Origin: Caldilinea sp. CFX5
GTDB lineage: Bacteria; Chloroflexota; Anaerolineae; Caldilineales; Caldilineaceae
NCBI GenBank assembly: GCA_021405325.1
Contig: QWII01000175.1
Coordinates: forward strand, 1,907 to 13,038
DNA: 11,132 nt
Direction: 5' to 3'
Shown here: piece after piece, positions 1 through 6,965 of the stretch
Layout: each line of letters opens with the position of its first letter
How positions within the stretch are numbered: position 1 is the first letter of the stretch
The notes under the pieces: model-generated
What the model was told of the DNA's origin: nothing
The model's database searches: none
The model's input: the letters and a program-made list of their open reading frames with translations, nothing else
Translations under genes and position numbers: made by a program

Positions 1-180
1 GGACGCCCCTACCACAAGCCGCTTCTCCATTTGATTTCGGGATAGTGGCATACTTTTTCCTCATGTAACGACTTGCCTTTGCCAACCATGGTCGGCGTGA
101 CCTTTTCCAATCGATGAAATTTGGAGTCAACATAGCGCGACATCAAATCAAACTTCAACAACATCAACAGGAGAAAATCT

Positions 181-1605
181 ATGAACGCCAAAAGACTTTT
201 CGCCAGCGCACTGTTGCTAGGCGCCCTGCTTCTGCTGGTTACGGCTGCCGCCGAACCGGCAACCGCCGACCCCATGCTCACGCCAAATGAGCAGTTAGGC
301 GAGTCGATTTTCGATGATCCGAATCTGTCGATCGAGCAGAATCAGTCCTGCGCCGCCTGTCACGCCGCGGAAGTCGGCGGGACCGGCCCCGATTCGGCCA
401 TTAATGCCGCTGGGTCTGTCTATGAGGGGTCAATTAGCGGTCGCTTCGGTGATCGCAAACCGCCCAGTTCAGCCTATGCCACCCAAAGCCCAATTCTCCA
501 CTTCGTGCTCCAGAAAGGTGAAGCCGTCTTCATTGGCGGCAACTTCTGGGATGGGCGGGCCACCGGTGAAAAGCTGGGCAACCCTGCCGCCGACCAAGCG
601 CAAGGCCCCTTCCTCAACCACGTTGAACAAGCGCTGCCCGATAGCGCCTGTGTCGTTTATCGGGTGTGTAACCCGGTTGACCCCAATGCTTATCCGGTCA
701 AGTTTGAAGATGTCTGGGGCGCCGACGCCTGTTTGATTGACTGGCCGGCTGATGTCGAGCAAGTATGCGCCCAAGAAGGGACAACCGTGGCCCTTTCCCT
801 GGATGATCGGGGCACGTCCGATACAGCCTATGATCGCATCGCCTTGTCCATTGCGGCCTATGAGGCTTCACCCAAGGTCAATGCCTTCACCGCCAAATTT
901 GATGCCTTCATGGCCAGGCAAGCCAAGCTGACCAAAATGGAGAAGCAAGGCCTCAATCTCTTCTTCGGCAAAGCGAAGTGCGTCAATTGTCACACGCTGG
1001 ATCGATCAGGCAAAACCCCTTCGCTCTTCACCGATTTCACCTATGACAACTTGGGCGTCCCCAAGAACCGGGAAAATCCAGTCTATAACAGCGATCCCAA
1101 CTTTATCGACTTGGGCCTGGGGGGCTTCCTTGCTAGACGAACGGACTACGCCCAGTATGCCGCCGCAAACAACGGCAAACAGAAAGTGCCGACCTTGCGC
1201 AATGTGGATCTGCGGCCTAATCCTGGTTTTGTGAAAGCCTATATGCACAATGGGTACTTCAAAACGCTGGAAGGGGTTGTCCATTTCTATAACACACGCG
1301 ATATCCTACCGCGTTGCGAAGGTGACTATACCGAAGCCCAAGCCCTGGCCGCCAAATGCTGGCCTGCACCAGAGGTGGCCGCCAATATGAACACCACAGA
1401 ATTAGGCAACTTGGGTCTGAAGCCGCAAGAGGAAGCCGAGCTTGTCGCCTTTATGAAGACTCTTTCTGATGGATACGCTGGGGTCAGTAGCATTGACACG
1501 GAAGAAGGGTTTACCATTGACGATGTGCTGCAAGAGCTTGCCGCCGAAAGCGCCGCACCGGCGCACCGCCTGTTCCTCCCGGTTGTTGTCGCCGCGACCA
1601 AGTAG
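181..1605 (+). CDS. Secreted di-heme cytochrome c peroxidase (CcpA/MauG family)
   Basis: Predicted exported c-type cytochrome of the bacterial di-heme peroxidase family, which reduces H2O2 using electrons from small redox carriers or oxidises a partner protein, outside the cytoplasmic membrane. The 474-aa product starts with a signal peptide (Lys/Arg, then a Leu-rich core at residues 8-22, then an Ala-rich cleavage region). Two haem-binding CxxCH motifs are visible: C57-A-A-C60-H61 and C267-V-N-C270-H271, the two-domain layout of the family. The stretch around M355 (AYMHNG, then TLEGVVHFYN) matches the C-terminal region carrying the distal Met ligand of CcpA-type enzymes; MauG has Tyr there, so a peroxidase is favoured. 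The ATG has an AGGAGA ribosome site six bases upstream. The protein continues about 45 residues past the usual domain end and finishes with HRLFLPVVVAATK, possibly a surface-retention tag. The physiological substrate is not evident from neighbours. Confidence 0.93.
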   Translation: MNAKRLFASALLLGALLLLVTAAAEPATADPMLTPNEQLGESIFDDPNLSIEQNQSCAACHAAEVGGTGPDSAINAAGSVYEGSISGRFGDRKPPSSAYATQSPILHFVLQKGEAVFIGGNFWDGRATGEKLGNPAADQAQGPFLNHVEQALPDSACVVYRVCNPVDPNAYPVKFEDVWGADACLIDWPADVEQVCAQEGTTVALSLDDRGTSDTAYDRIALSIAAYEASPKVNAFTAKFDAFMARQAKLTKMEKQGLNLFFGKAKCVNCHTLDRSGKTPSLFTDFTYDNLGVPKNRENPVYNSDPNFIDLGLGGFLARRTDYAQYAAANNGKQKVPTLRNVDLRPNPGFVKAYMHNGYFKTLEGVVHFYNTRDILPRCEGDYTEAQALAAKCWPAPEVAANMNTTELGNLGLKPQEEAELVAFMKTLSDGYAGVSSIDTEEGFTIDDVLQELAAESAAPAHRLFLPVVVAATK

Positions 1606-1970
1606 CATTTTGTCTACGCACGCTCGCATTTAGCCCCCATGTGAATCAAGGTAAGCGTTTTCCCAGCTCTTGGCAGGGTAGTCTGTCACCCTGAAAGGGT
1701 CTCTCGGCCACAATACCCGAGAGACCCTTTCAGGGTGACAGACTACCCCCTAGGGTTTCCAAAGAATCCTTAGCTTGGTACACATTGGCTGCTTGCAGTT
1801 AGCCCCTACGGAACGGATGACTCCGCCGCAAAACCTACCCACCTAACCAGCCACAAAACTCGCTCTCTGGCTGATCTCCGCAAAAAAGTGTGCTTGTACA
1901 ATAAAAACTAGACAGCACCCCGATGGATGGGAAGTAGTGACGCGCGGCCAGCGCAGCAAAGGAGAAGGGA
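1606..1970. other. 365-bp intergenic region with palindrome
   Basis: No convincing gene lies here. The region holds the perfect inverted repeat 1676-1748 and, further right, a TACAAT hexamer at 1897-1902 that could be a -10 element for the downstream membrane-protein gene. No good -35 sits at the right distance, so no promoter is called. The ribosome site AAAGGAGA just before 1971 belongs to the next gene. Confidence 0.5.
1676..1748. repeat. Perfect 32-bp inverted repeat, 9-nt loop
   Basis: Arms 1676-1707 and 1717-1748 are exact reverse complements, separated by a 9-nt loop (1708-1716). Each arm contains a smaller palindrome (CCCTGAAAGGG and its complement), so alternative cruciform shapes are possible. 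There is no T run after either arm, so this is not a classical intrinsic terminator, although it could stop or protect transcripts of the peroxidase gene ending 70 bp upstream. Weaker complementary blocks flank it (around 1632-1655 and 1769-1790), so the element may once have been larger. Confidence 0.9.
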
Positions 1971-3104
1971 ATGCCGGCAAACAGCACCGTCGAAGCCCGC
2001 GAATACCCCGCGCCGGAAGCATTGACCAACACAACCGCCACCCGCAGTCGGATCACCTTTTACATTCTGTTCGCCATCATGAGTCTGCTCATGTTTTGGC
2101 TGGTGCGCACCTACTTGGGCGTGATTGCCTTTTCACTCTTGACGGTGATTGTCCTCCGCCCGCTCTATATCCGCTTCCTGCGCTGGTGCAACGGCTGGGA
2201 AAAACCGGCCATGAGCTTGACCTTGCTGGTGGGTCTGGCGCTGCCCCTGCTCCTGGTGTGGATTGTGGGGCGAATGGTGATTGCCCAGGCGCAAGAGTTT
2301 CTGGATCTGATCCAACGTACCAATCAGATCGAACTCCTGACCGGTAGCATTACCGCCTACTTGCAGCCCCTGCTCACCTCCGACGACCCGCTGGCGCTCG
2401 ATCTCGTGACGCAACTACGCGAAGTACTGTTGCTGCTGTTCAGTTGGGTAGCCGGCTCACTGGTGACGCTGGGCATGTCGATCCCGACGCTGTTGACCGA
2501 ACTCTTTGTCTACCTGATTCTGGTCGGCGCCCTGCTGCCCACCTATGAGCCGTTTGTGCAGTGGCTGAAGGAATTGAGTCCGCTGGATGACGCCATTGAG
2601 GATCTCTTTCTGCGCAAGATCAATGGCACGGTGCAATCGATGTTCGCCGGCATCTTTTTGATTGCCGTGGTGCAAGGGGCGGTGCTGGGGCTTTTTTTCT
2701 GGCTGGTCGATCTGCCCTATACGCCGCTCTGGACATTAGTCTCGATTGTTGCGGCCACCATGCCGTTGGGCGCCAGCATCGTCGCCATTCCAGCCGCGTT
2801 GGCCGAATTGCTGGCCGGTCACTATGGCGGTGCGCTGGTCATTCTGATCGGCTATTTCGCCATCGTTTCGAATCTCGACCTGCTGATTCGCTCCAAGCTG
2901 GTCTCGCTACAAACCTACGGCAGCTTTGCGCTCATGGTCCTCAGCTTGTTAGGGGGCTACCAACTCTTTGGTCTCTTCGGCGTCTTTTATGGGCCGATTT
3001 TGATGGTGCTCTTTTTAACCATGCTCGATGTCTATCAAACGCACTTTGCCCAAACACCCATTACAACGCCGACTGGGGAACAAGCCGGCGATGAGGCGCT
3101 ATGA
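1971..3104 (+). CDS. AI-2E family transporter (PerM/YhhT-like membrane protein)
   Basis: Polytopic inner-membrane protein of the AI-2E (PerM) family, whose members export small molecules or act as Na+/H+ antiporters; the family name comes from TqsA, and substrate cannot be assigned here. The 377-aa length is typical. Hydrophobic segments follow the family pattern: two helices at about residues 27-66, one at about 82-105, a long amphipathic stretch, then paired helices from about 155 and a dense hydrophobic block from about 220 to the end. The C-terminal signature is clear: GGYQLFG, then GVFYGP, then a final helix ending in a Tyr. The ATG is preceded by a strong AAAGGAGA site at six-base spacing. 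Its stop overlaps the start of the DUF4332 gene by four bases (ATGA), indicating translational coupling, so the two products probably work together. Confidence 0.9.
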   Translation: MPANSTVEAREYPAPEALTNTTATRSRITFYILFAIMSLLMFWLVRTYLGVIAFSLLTVIVLRPLYIRFLRWCNGWEKPAMSLTLLVGLALPLLLVWIVGRMVIAQAQEFLDLIQRTNQIELLTGSITAYLQPLLTSDDPLALDLVTQLREVLLLLFSWVAGSLVTLGMSIPTLLTELFVYLILVGALLPTYEPFVQWLKELSPLDDAIEDLFLRKINGTVQSMFAGIFLIAVVQGAVLGLFFWLVDLPYTPLWTLVSIVAATMPLGASIVAIPAALAELLAGHYGGALVILIGYFAIVSNLDLLIRSKLVSLQTYGSFALMVLSLLGGYQLFGLFGVFYGPILMVLFLTMLDVYQTHFAQTPITTPTGEQAGDEAL

Positions 3105-3889
3105 TCATCAACTGGGATTTTGTCAAACAGAAAACGCTCTGGTCATATGAGGAGCTGATCAAGAAACTTTGGCAGACGCTCGCTTATGATTTCGTGCAAC
3201 ACTATTATAACCACACCATGGACGAGGCCATCGACTATGTCAACGAAGTCCATGCCGGTTATTTTCAACACCGGGGGGACCGGGTCTGGCTTGATGGCTT
3301 GATTACTAACTTCACCTGGTTGAAGCGGGCGGGCATTCAGAATTACCGCGACTTGGTGCAACAGATCAATAACCGGGAGAAGTGCGAAAACTTTCTCAAA
3401 GAGAGCGGTATGGGCTTTCCCGAATTGATCGAGACGCTCAACTATCTGCTGCGCTGGGTGCTGCCTTTTCCGACGCCGATTCGTGAATTTTTTGACCCGG
3501 CTGATCCGACCCAAATGGGCTATTTCCAGGCGCTCAAACAACAGCGGATTCTCAGCAACCTGGATCTGTTGGAACAAGGGCGTACCGCAGCCGCGCGCAC
3601 CCAGTTGGCGGACGCCACCGGCATTCCGCTCGCCTTTCTCTTGCCATTGATCCATCAAGCCGACCTGTCGCGTCTGGCCTATGTGCGCGGCAAAACGGTA
3701 CGTCATCTTTGTGGCGCCGGCTATGATACGCTGGACAAGTTGGCCAACGCTGAACGGGAAGAGCTGACCGTGGCGATGCACGCCTATTTTGACGCACAGG
3801 GCAAACAATTCGCCGATTATAAGTCTGTCATCCAGTTGGCGGCTTTGATCGGCGGGGCGCAACGGTTGCCCAAGCTTGTGGAAGTGTGA
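3101..3889 (+). CDS. DUF4332-type protein, helix-hairpin-helix-like
   Basis: Cytoplasmic 262-aa protein with no signal peptide or membrane segment. From about residue 188 the sequence LSRLAYVRGKTVRHL, followed by GYDTLDKLANA, has the look of the DUF4332 region: a tandem helix-hairpin-helix-like fold related to DNA- or nucleotide-associated HhH domains, function unknown. The N-terminal 150 residues are helical, rich in aromatic residues, and not recognised; they contain IQNYRDLVQ, which also reads like the start of an HhH-type unit. The start codon overlaps the stop of the AI-2E-family gene (ATGA), with a GAGG just upstream, so expression is coupled to that membrane protein. A role as a soluble partner of the transporter is inference from this coupling alone. 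The stop is followed by a short gap carrying a TATAAT element for the next gene. Confidence 0.75.
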   Translation: MIINWDFVKQKTLWSYEELIKKLWQTLAYDFVQHYYNHTMDEAIDYVNEVHAGYFQHRGDRVWLDGLITNFTWLKRAGIQNYRDLVQQINNREKCENFLKESGMGFPELIETLNYLLRWVLPFPTPIREFFDPADPTQMGYFQALKQQRILSNLDLLEQGRTAAARTQLADATGIPLAFLLPLIHQADLSRLAYVRGKTVRHLCGAGYDTLDKLANAEREELTVAMHAYFDAQGKQFADYKSVIQLAALIGGAQRLPKLVEV

Positions 3890-3915
3890 AAAGCCGGCGT
3901 TCTGCGCCATTGGCA

Positions 3916-3921
3916 TATAAT
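3916..3921 (+). promoter_or_regulatory. Candidate -10 element for the GH130 gene
   Basis: A perfect TATAAT sits in the short gap between the DUF4332 stop (3889) and the GH130 start (3978), giving a leader of about 50 nt. No good -35 is found at 16-18 bp spacing, so the call rests on the -10 match and its position. Confidence 0.4.
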
Positions 3922-3977
3922 AGGCGTCGGCGAAAATACCATCCAAAAACCACACGAAGCACTATGAAGGAGCAACT

Positions 3978-4970
3978 ATGAACAGTACACTGCGCGGCGC
4001 TGCGTTACCTACCATGCCGTGGGAGGAGAAGCCGGCCGGCTATCCTGATGTTGTCTGGCGCTACAGTGGCAATCCAATCCTGGATTGGAACCCGATCCCC
4101 AAGGCGGCGCGCATCTTTAACAGCGCCGTCCACCCCTTTGGCGATGGCTTTGTCGGCGTCTTTCGCGCCGATCAACGCAACGGGCGCGCCACCCTCTTCT
4201 CCGGGATCAGCCCTGACGCCCTGCACTGGACGATTGGCCCTGACCCAATTGCCTGGGTCGATGAAGCGGGCAACCCCAACCCGACCAGCTACGCCTATGA
4301 CCCACGCCTGGTGAAGTTGGAAGATGCCTATTACATCAACTGGTGCGATGATATGCACGGCGCCTCAATCGGCATGGGGCGCACGACCGACTTTGTCACC
4401 TTTACGCGGCTGTCCAACCCGTTGATGCCCTTTAACCGCAACGGTGTTCTCTTCCCGCGCAAGATCAACGGCAAGTACATGCTGCTCAGTCGCCCCAGCG
4501 ACAGCGGTCACACCCCTTTTGGCGACATTTTTATCAGCGAAAGCCCGGACTTGATCCACTGGGGTCGGCACAAGTGGGTGATGGGCCGCGGCGGCAAGGG
4601 CTGGTGGCAAGGCACCAAGATCGGCGCTGGCCCCATCCCGCTAGAGACGACGGAAGGCTGGCTGCTCTTCTATCATGGCGTCTCCAACACCTGTAATGGC
4701 TTTGTCTACAGCATGGGCGCGGCGCTGCTGGATCTGGATGACCCCAGCCGTGTTCTCTATCGCACCCGCGACTATCTGCTCACGCCGGAGAAGAGCTACG
4801 AAACGACCGGCTTTGTACCGAATGTCGTCTTCCCCTGCGCCACCCTGCATGATGCGCCAACCGGTCGCATTGCTATCTACTATGGCGCGGCGGATACGTA
4901 TACGGCCATCGCGTTTGCGCAGGTGGATGAGTTGTTGGCTTATCTGAAGGAGAACTCGGAGCTGTTTTAG
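3978..4970 (+). CDS. GH130 family glycoside phosphorylase/hydrolase
   Basis: Probable cytoplasmic glycoside hydrolase family 130 enzyme. Members phosphorolyse beta-mannosyl linkages (mannosyl-glucose, beta-1,4- or beta-1,2-mannooligosaccharides) to mannose 1-phosphate, or in some clades hydrolyse them. The 330-aa length is normal for the family's five-bladed beta-propeller and there is no signal peptide. Visible family features are the opening block NPIL with the following FNSAVHPFGDGFVGVFR, the YDPRLVKLEDAYYINW block whose Asp108 corresponds to the general acid, the GVLFPRKINGKYMLLSRPS block, GAGPIPLETTEGWLLFYHG, and the C-terminal FVPNVVFPC and YYGAADTY blocks. Which subfamily, and therefore phosphorylase or hydrolase, cannot be decided by eye. 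The ATG has AAGGAG five bases upstream. No sugar transporter or other carbohydrate gene is adjacent, so it appears to be transcribed alone, converging on the methyltransferase. Confidence 0.9.
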   Translation: MNSTLRGAALPTMPWEEKPAGYPDVVWRYSGNPILDWNPIPKAARIFNSAVHPFGDGFVGVFRADQRNGRATLFSGISPDALHWTIGPDPIAWVDEAGNPNPTSYAYDPRLVKLEDAYYINWCDDMHGASIGMGRTTDFVTFTRLSNPLMPFNRNGVLFPRKINGKYMLLSRPSDSGHTPFGDIFISESPDLIHWGRHKWVMGRGGKGWWQGTKIGAGPIPLETTEGWLLFYHGVSNTCNGFVYSMGAALLDLDDPSRVLYRTRDYLLTPEKSYETTGFVPNVVFPCATLHDAPTGRIAIYYGAADTYTAIAFAQVDELLAYLKENSELF

Positions 4971-4987
4971 GGGGTATATTGTCCATC

Positions 4988-5062
4988 TATCACCGCGAAT
5001 CATTGGATTAGCGAATCACTCCAGCACGAAAAGATTCGCTAATCCAATGATTCGCGGTGATA
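4988..5062. repeat. Perfect 30-bp inverted repeat between convergent genes
   Basis: Arms 4988-5017 and 5033-5062 are exact reverse complements around a 15-nt loop (5018-5032). The element fills the 115-bp gap between the GH130 stop and the methyltransferase stop, where a bidirectional terminator would be expected. Neither side has a T run, so a dispersed palindromic repeat that also insulates the two transcripts is an equally good reading. Each arm holds GCGAATC twice. Confidence 0.9.
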
Positions 5063-5085
5063 TTGGCACGCCGCCACAAGCAGGA

Positions 5086-5874
5086 TCACATCTTCGGTTT
5101 TGTCCCCCACACCGAAAAGAGCGTATCATCCGCTTGGGCTGGTTCATGAGTAAAGGCGCTGGTCACACGGACATTTGCAAAGCCGGCCTCGACAAAAATC
5201 TGTTGGGCCTGGGCTTGGGTATAGCCACGGGTGGCGGGGGAGCGGGCAAAGCGTTGGCTGACCACCACTTCGCCATTGCGGATCAGATCGTAGCGATGCT
5301 CGGTATGCTCCAGGTTGTTGACCAGATCATAGGTCGAACGCGACCAACGGCGCAGGACCGCGCCATCTTCCGGGCGCACCACCTCGCGCATCCACTCTTC
5401 CCTGGCGGTTGGACCAACCGGGCCACCCGTCCAGAGTTGATAGAAGGAGACGACCAGCGTTCCTCCCGGCAGCAGGTGGGCAAAAAAGCGCTGCATGGCG
5501 GCGCGCACATCATTCGGTTCGATCAAAATCTGAATGGAGCCGGAAGGGACCAGAATGGTCTGGTAGCGCCGGGGGAGCGCCAGCGCCGTCATCGACTGCA
5601 GGTAGAGGGTCGGTGGCAGCCCCAGCTTCGCCCCTTTCTGTCGGCAATAGTCGAGCATCTCCGGCGAATTATCAACGCCGTCAATATCGATGCCCTCAGC
5701 CAGAAAATCGAGGACAAGCCGCCCCGTCCCGCAGCCGACATCGAGGGCCGGTTGACCGGATTGGGTCACTACCTCCTTATAGAAAAAGCGATCTGTCCAG
5801 TGCGAACTATCTCCGCGCAACAGATCCCAAAACTGCGCCATCATCCCCGTGTATTCGGTATTCACCGCGGTCAT
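5086..5874 (-). CDS. Class I SAM-dependent methyltransferase
   Basis: Soluble Rossmann-fold methyltransferase of about 262 aa that should transfer a methyl group from S-adenosylmethionine to an unidentified small molecule or macromolecule. Motif I is textbook: LDVGCGTG with Asp45 to Gly51. The second strand ends in the acidic residue that binds the ribose (IDGVDNSPEML, Asp68). Later blocks fit the Methyltransf_25-like group: ILVPSGSIQIL (motif IV region) and LLPGGTLVVSFY (post-motif). The C-terminal part (HRYDLIRNGEVV, then FANVRVTSAF) resembles substrate-binding strands and ends in FSVWGTKPK. The start at 5874 is preferred because AGAAGGA lies at suitable spacing; an in-frame ATG seven codons earlier (5895) lacks a ribosome site. 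A perfect inverted repeat (5917-5957) sits just upstream in its leader or promoter. Substrate unknown. Confidence 0.88.
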   Translation of the reverse strand: MTAVNTEYTGMMAQFWDLLRGDSSHWTDRFFYKEVVTQSGQPALDVGCGTGRLVLDFLAEGIDIDGVDNSPEMLDYCRQKGAKLGLPPTLYLQSMTALALPRRYQTILVPSGSIQILIEPNDVRAAMQRFFAHLLPGGTLVVSFYQLWTGGPVGPTAREEWMREVVRPEDGAVLRRWSRSTYDLVNNLEHTEHRYDLIRNGEVVVSQRFARSPATRGYTQAQAQQIFVEAGFANVRVTSAFTHEPAQADDTLFSVWGTKPKM

Positions 5875-5916
5875 AACTCTTTTCCTTCTGCCCATTTGTA
5901 GCGAGTTGGTTGGCTG

Positions 5917-5957
5917 GTTGGTTCGCTGGTTTCGACAGGCTCAACCAGCGAACCAAC
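5917..5957. repeat. 15-bp inverted repeat, short-loop member of a repeat family
   Basis: Arms 5917-5931 and 5943-5957 are exact reverse complements (core GTTGGTTCGCTGG) with an 11-nt loop containing TCGACAGGCTC. It lies about 40 bp upstream of the methyltransferase start. The sequence is clearly related to the inverted repeat at 6821-6904, which is in the opposite orientation and has a longer loop. Confidence 0.85.
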
Positions 5958-6043
5958 TAACAATCCACATCTAGTAAACCACTTGTGCTAAGAAAGAACC
6001 GCACTCATGTAAAAATCTTTCAAAGGGAGGCTGCTTACAGCAA

Positions 6044-6072
6044 TTGTTGCATTATCGGCGTTATGTTACAAT
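6044..6072 (+). promoter_or_regulatory. Candidate sigma-70-type promoter for the sigma-factor gene
   Basis: An extended -10 (TGT then TACAAT, 6064-6072) lies 17 bp after a weak -35 (TTGTTG, 6044-6049). Transcription would begin near 6079, just before the 20-bp hairpin, and produce a leader of about 100 nt before the GTG at 6178. Confidence 0.45.
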
Positions 6073-6086
6073 TTGGCATTATTACC

Positions 6087-6131
6087 GACAAGACAAACCA
6101 GGTTTCGGCCAGAAACCTGGTTTGTCTTGTC
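6087..6131. repeat. Perfect 20-bp inverted repeat in the sigma-gene leader
   Basis: Arms 6087-6106 and 6112-6131 are exact reverse complements with a 5-nt loop (GGCCA). The arms read GACAAGACAAACCAGGTTTC and its complement. If the promoter at 6044-6072 is real, the whole hairpin is transcribed in the 5' leader, ending 46 nt before the start codon. No T run follows. It could be a regulatory leader structure or simply another dispersed palindrome. Confidence 0.88.
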
Positions 6132-6177
6132 CACTGCTGCTGTTCACTAAAAAGTTACCCAAAGTGAGAGCCTACTC

Positions 6178-6818
6178 GTGCAATCAACAGAATCCTGGCT
6201 GCGAAACAACAGTGAATGGGTCAAAGCCTTTAGTGGTCAACTGGGCGCCGAACACCAGCGCCAGAGCCATGAACTGTTGGGCAACTACCTCTATATTGTC
6301 GCTTTTAACTATTTGCGCCTCTATCAAGGCAATCTGCCCCTGCTTGCCAGCTTTGCCGACGAAGAGTGGGCCGCCCTGGCCGAAGAGTTTGTGCAAGATT
6401 TTTGGTGCGGTTGACCGTCAACCAGTACGCCCGGTTGCAGACCTACCGGGGCGAGGGCAGCTTTCAGAAGTGGTCGGCGGTTGGTCTCAAGCGCATTATG
6501 GACAAAGAGTTCAAGAAGAAAAGCTGGCACGAGCGCGAACGGCTGGATGACGAGGAGGAGCGCCCCGAATTTGCCAAGCCGCCCACCGCTATCGACCACC
6601 TGCCCGAACAATTGGCGCTGGACCATTGTTTGCAGCGCCTATCCGAGCGCGAGCGCCAGATCTTCCTGCGCCGGGTCGATCACGATGAAGACGCCCAAGT
6701 GGTCGCCACTGATCTAGGCACCAGCGCCAACGCCATCCACATCGCCCTCTCCCGCATCAAAAACAAACTCCGCCGCTGTCTGGAAGAACATGGCATTCGG
6801 GGGCGGGGGGATTGGTAG
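6178..6818 (+). pseudogene. Sigma-70 family (ECF-like) factor, frameshifted
   Basis: Encodes a sigma factor in two frames. The first part (GTG 6178 to TGA 6414) carries the start of region 2, with LLGNYLYIVAFNYLRLY and AALAEEFVQDF. The second part continues in the -1 frame as FLVRL, TYRGEGSFQKW and LKRIMDKEFKKK (rest of region 2), then region 4: a helical LPEQLALDHCLQRL, LSERERQIFLRR, and a helix-turn-helix (VVATDLGTSANAIHIALSRIK). Adding one T to the five-T run 6399-6403 restores a continuous protein of 213 aa that ends at 6818, so exactly one base is missing. This could be a sequencing error in a homopolymer, a true mutation, or a slippage site (backing up one base at TTT also restores the frame). 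The GTG start has only a weak GAGAG upstream. Family-level assignment is firm; whether it is functional is undecided. It probably directs RNA polymerase to genes nearby. Confidence 0.8.
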
Positions 6819-6820
6819 AT

Positions 6821-6904
6821 AGTTGGTTGGTTCGTTCGTTGGTTGAGACTTCGGCGTGAGCTCAGTCGAACGCTTGTCGAAACCAACGAACGAACCAACC
6901 AACT
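6821..6904. repeat. Perfect 24-bp inverted repeat with 36-nt loop
   Basis: Arms 6821-6844 and 6881-6904 are exact reverse complements built from GGTT/CGTT units. The 36-nt loop contains an internal palindrome around TGAGCTCA (6857-6864). It begins two bases after the sigma-factor stop and separates that gene from the 252-aa protein. Read on the minus strand it aligns with the repeat at 5917-5957, with extra bases inside the loop. Confidence 0.88.
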
Positions 6905-6965
6905 GAAAGATTTTATCGACCCAAGGGTTCTATAGCAGGTAAGTAAGATAAAGGGGTAAAAAATC

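Noticed and set aside
1..180. Minus-strand open frame and promoter in the leader of the peroxidase gene
   Set aside because: The frame (9-281) overlaps the signal peptide region and has no domain; no convincing -35/-10 pair was found.
3143..3955. Long minus-strand open frame of 270 codons
   Set aside because: Antisense shadow of the DUF4332 gene, which has the coupled start and family motifs.
5875..5895. Methyltransferase start at the first in-frame ATG (5895)
   Set aside because: No ribosome site precedes it; the ATG at 5874 has AGAAGGA at proper spacing.
5047..5901. Long plus-strand open frame of 284 codons
   Set aside because: It is antisense to the methyltransferase, which has clear SAM-binding motifs; its translation is rich in Arg/His/Gln without domain features and it starts inside the palindrome.
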